64,000 bases of DNA, taken from NCBI RefSeq assembly GCF_014697125.1, contig NZ_JACJRG010000003.1, positions 241,588 through 305,587 on the forward strand, written 5' to 3'. The stretch is from Anabaena minutissima FACHB-250. Lineage in GTDB: Bacteria; Cyanobacteriota; Cyanobacteriia; Cyanobacteriales; Nostocaceae. The translations under genes and the position numbers were made by a program. This document shows, one piece after another, positions 62,496 to 64,000 of this stretch (positions are counted from its first letter, which is position 1; every line of letters begins with the position of its first letter). Below the pieces are notes generated by a model. It worked only from the letters and a program-made list of their open reading frames with translations, ran no database searches and was not told the origin of the DNA.

Positions 62496-62666
62496 ATGTA
62501 TACCACCATTAACGAAGACGGCGTTCTCAATAACTATGCAACTGAACCCCAGATGTACTATGCTGAGTACCCCGCAATTTGGGAACAACGCAAATACGTG
62601 ATACAGAGTGTGTTCGCTACCTTAATTGTCACTACTCTAGTTTTGGTTGCTTTAAGTGTTAGCTAA
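62496..62666 (+). CDS. psb34: Psb34-like photosystem II assembly small protein
   Basis: A 56-residue protein reading M-Y-T-T-I-N-E-D-G-V-L-N-N-Y-A-T-E-P, then Y-A-E-Y-P-A-I-W-E-Q-R-K-Y, and one membrane helix S-V-F-A-T-L-I-V-T-T-L-V-L-V-A. This is the Ssl1498/Psb34 family, a light-harvesting-like protein bound to photosystem II assembly intermediates. It is too short for ordinary gene lists but has a ribosome site (CAGGAAA), a promoter and a terminator. Confidence 0.9.
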   Translation: MYTTINEDGVLNNYATEPQMYYAEYPAIWEQRKYVIQSVFATLIVTTLVLVALSVS

Positions 62667-62721
62667 GATTTTTAGACTTTAGTATCGCTGTATCTCATCG
62701 TAATTCGGACTTCTCCATCAA

Positions 62722-62748
62722 CCTCGGTTAGTTTCGCCGGGGTTTTTT
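62722..62748 (+). terminator. Rho-independent terminator after psb34
   Basis: CCTCGG and CCGGGG form a 6-bp stem (one G-U pair) with a 9-nt loop, followed by TTTTTT at 62743-62748. It lies 56 bp after the psb34 stop. Confidence 0.8.
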
Positions 62749-62814
62749 GCTGGGATTGATACGAGCAATGGCTCAAGCTTCTATCCTGGAATTAGAATGC
62801 GCTGAAATTGACCG

Positions 62815-63105
62815 ATGGTAAACCTCAATCCAGAACGAAGCGTTGTATATACTTGGGGGTCTACACCCGAAGAGCGGCTGATGTCGTTTCCTTGTGACGG
62901 CTACATAGAAAGTGCTGATGAAGCGTATTTTCGAGCTATTGAAGTGCAAGCACCAGGGTCTGTGCTATTGCGGTGGTTATGCCAACTGAAGATAGGTTCT
63001 TACAGTTATGACGGGCTAGATCACCTAGAACGCATATTTTTTCAGGTTGCTGACTCAATCCCCGCTCATCCCAAAGTAGAGCCACCAGCCGCGACGCTAC
63101 TTTGA
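62815..63105 (+). pseudogene. SRPBCC-like N-terminal fragment
   Basis: The 96-residue frame has Y-F-R-A-I-E-V-Q-A-P-G-S-V-L-L-R-W-L-C-Q-L-K and S-Y-S-Y-D-G, resembling the start of SRPBCC (polyketide cyclase-like) proteins. After about residue 70 the sequence loses the pattern and runs out of frame over the start of the parB relic. It looks like a broken gene joined to another by deletion. The family call is tentative. Confidence 0.45.
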
Positions 63106-63899
63106 CCCAATCAAGATGGAGCAACTAATTCAATCGGTAAAGCAGCATGGTATTTTAGAGAATCTGCTCATTCGACCAATACAAAATCAACCAGGACAAT
63201 ATGAATTAGTAGCCGGAGAAAGACGCTATCGGGCAGCGCAATCTATAGGATTAGTGGAAGTCTCTGTTACTATTCGTGAATTAACCGACTCAGAAGCCGT
63301 TGCCATTGCCTTAGTCGAAAACCTGCAACGGGAAGACCTCAACCCAGTAGAAGAAACAGAAGGCATTTTACAGCTAGTGGCACTGCGACTAGAATGCGCC
63401 CAAAATGAGGTAATTTCCTTATTTTATCGAATGCAAAATGATGTTCAAAGATTGAATGATAACGTTATCATTCAACCCCAAGCTGAGTCTATTAAGGCAA
63501 TATTTAGTGAGTCAGGGCTGATGGGGTGGGAATCTTTTGTCAGTAACCGTCTTCCATTATTGAAACTGCCCGAAGACGTTTTAGAAGTGCTGCGTTCCGG
63601 ACAAATCGAATACACCAAAGCACGAGCGATCGCACGAGTTAAAAATGACCAGACAAGGAAAGAACTCTTAGAAGATGCGATCGCCTACAATCTCTCATTG
63701 AGTGAAATCAAGCGCAAAATCAAAGAACTTGAGCAGCAGACTGCTTCAGAACCACCATCAATAAAAGACCTAGCTGATGAAACCTTTCGCCGCTTAAAAA
63801 AAATCTCAAGTCTGGGATGACCCAAAGAAAAAGGCAAAGGTAGAAAAGCTCTTAACTCAATTAAAGGCACTGATAGAAGATGACAATCCAATAGCTTAA
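63080..63899 (+). pseudogene. ParB-like partition protein gene, truncated at 5' and frameshifted at 3'
   Basis: The frame reads S-H-Q-P-R-R-Y-F-D-P-I-K-M-E-Q-L from 63080, directly after a stop, so the first ParB part is missing. It continues with the A-G-E-R-R-Y-R-A-A box, L-V-E-N-L-Q-R-E-D-L-N-P and the helix-turn-helix region. At an eight-A run (63796-63803) the frame shifts and stops after K-I-S-S-L-G. One base fewer restores S-Q-V-W-D-D-P-K-K-K-A-K-V-E-K-L to TAA 63897-63899, the normal tail. An internal ATG (63116) leaves 234 residues that might still fold, but loss of both ends argues for decay. Confidence 0.75.
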
Positions 63900-64000
63900 T
63901 GTTCTGGTTTGATTTGCTGTTGAAAGTAAGTTCGCAAACCATCTGCCAAAGCTGAAACCTGAACAGCGCGGCGCACCAAATTTTCATCAGCTTCACGCAC
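63896..64000 (-). CDS. C-terminal end of an unidentified gene (cut by window edge)
   Basis: The minus strand is open from the window edge to TAA (63896-63898), giving 34 residues: V-R-E-A-D-E-N-L-V-R-R-A-V-Q-V-S-A-L-A-D, then L-R-T-Y-F-Q-Q-Q-I-K-P-E-H. Its stop overlaps the restored parB stop tail to tail. The family cannot be named from so short a piece. Confidence 0.5.
   Translation of the reverse strand: MREADENLVRRAVQVSALADGLRTYFQQQIKPEH

Noticed and set aside
63685..63996. 103-codon minus-strand frame at the right edge
   Set aside because: Another frame on the same strand (34 codons to the edge) fits a real gene end and meets the parB stop; the longer frame overlaps parB.

Overview
The window looks like chromosomal DNA from a filamentous, heterocyst-type cyanobacterium (Nostoc/Anabaena group). 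The reasons are the frequent HIP1 octamer GCGATCGC (for example at 1011), heptameric short tandem repeats (GGGGACT, CCCCAGT, AAAATCT, CAGTCAA), Nostoc-style small dispersed repeats, a Psb34-like photosystem II small protein, and housekeeping genes (aroE, leuC, leuD, tRNA-Ala). No genus can be fixed from the sequence alone.

Layout. 1-8 kb: end of a DUF305 protein, a decayed PEP-CTERM gene, aroE, an alpha/beta hydrolase, trhO, tRNA-Ala(UGC), a DUF938 methyltransferase, a Uma2 nuclease, a PlsC-like acyltransferase and an FTR1 iron permease. 8-13.4 kb: a three-subunit molybdenum hydroxylase of the PaoABC type on the minus strand, divergent from an FAD monooxygenase; the Mo subunit carries a dispersed repeat inserted in frame. 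13.5-16.4 kb: a VapBC-type toxin-antitoxin pair and leuD/leuC. 16.6-21.7 kb: small secreted and metal-binding proteins, a PhnD-like binding protein, a TPR protein and several gene relics (GST, ParE). 22-30.4 kb: a sulfur island with sulfate ABC transporter genes (sbpA, cysT, cysW, three NIL-domain ORFs, cysA), then cysE, an Rrf2 regulator and cysK. 30.4-37.5 kb: small membrane proteins, four CadD-family transporters around one LysR regulator, and a TauE/SafE permease. 37.8-40.4 kb: a PAP2 phosphatase, a prohibitin and an IS4 transposase relic.

41-62 kb is dominated by one 16.2-kb gene for a 5396-residue protein with an N-terminal DUF4347 domain, EF-hand-like loops, repeated beta modules that resemble hook IN motifs, a very long RTX calcium-binding tract, and two C-terminal lectin-like domains. 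It is preceded by a SurA/PpiC-like isomerase. Two Tat-exported GMC oxidoreductases lie convergent to it. This is the most distinctive locus of the window. The last 2 kb holds psb34, an SRPBCC-like fragment fused by position to a damaged parB, and the end of one more gene.

Several short genes appear broken by a single base in an A/T run (19.27, 21.96, 26.65 and 63.80 kb). These may be real decay or assembly errors and need read-level checking. Domain names are family recognition by eye; no database search was run.
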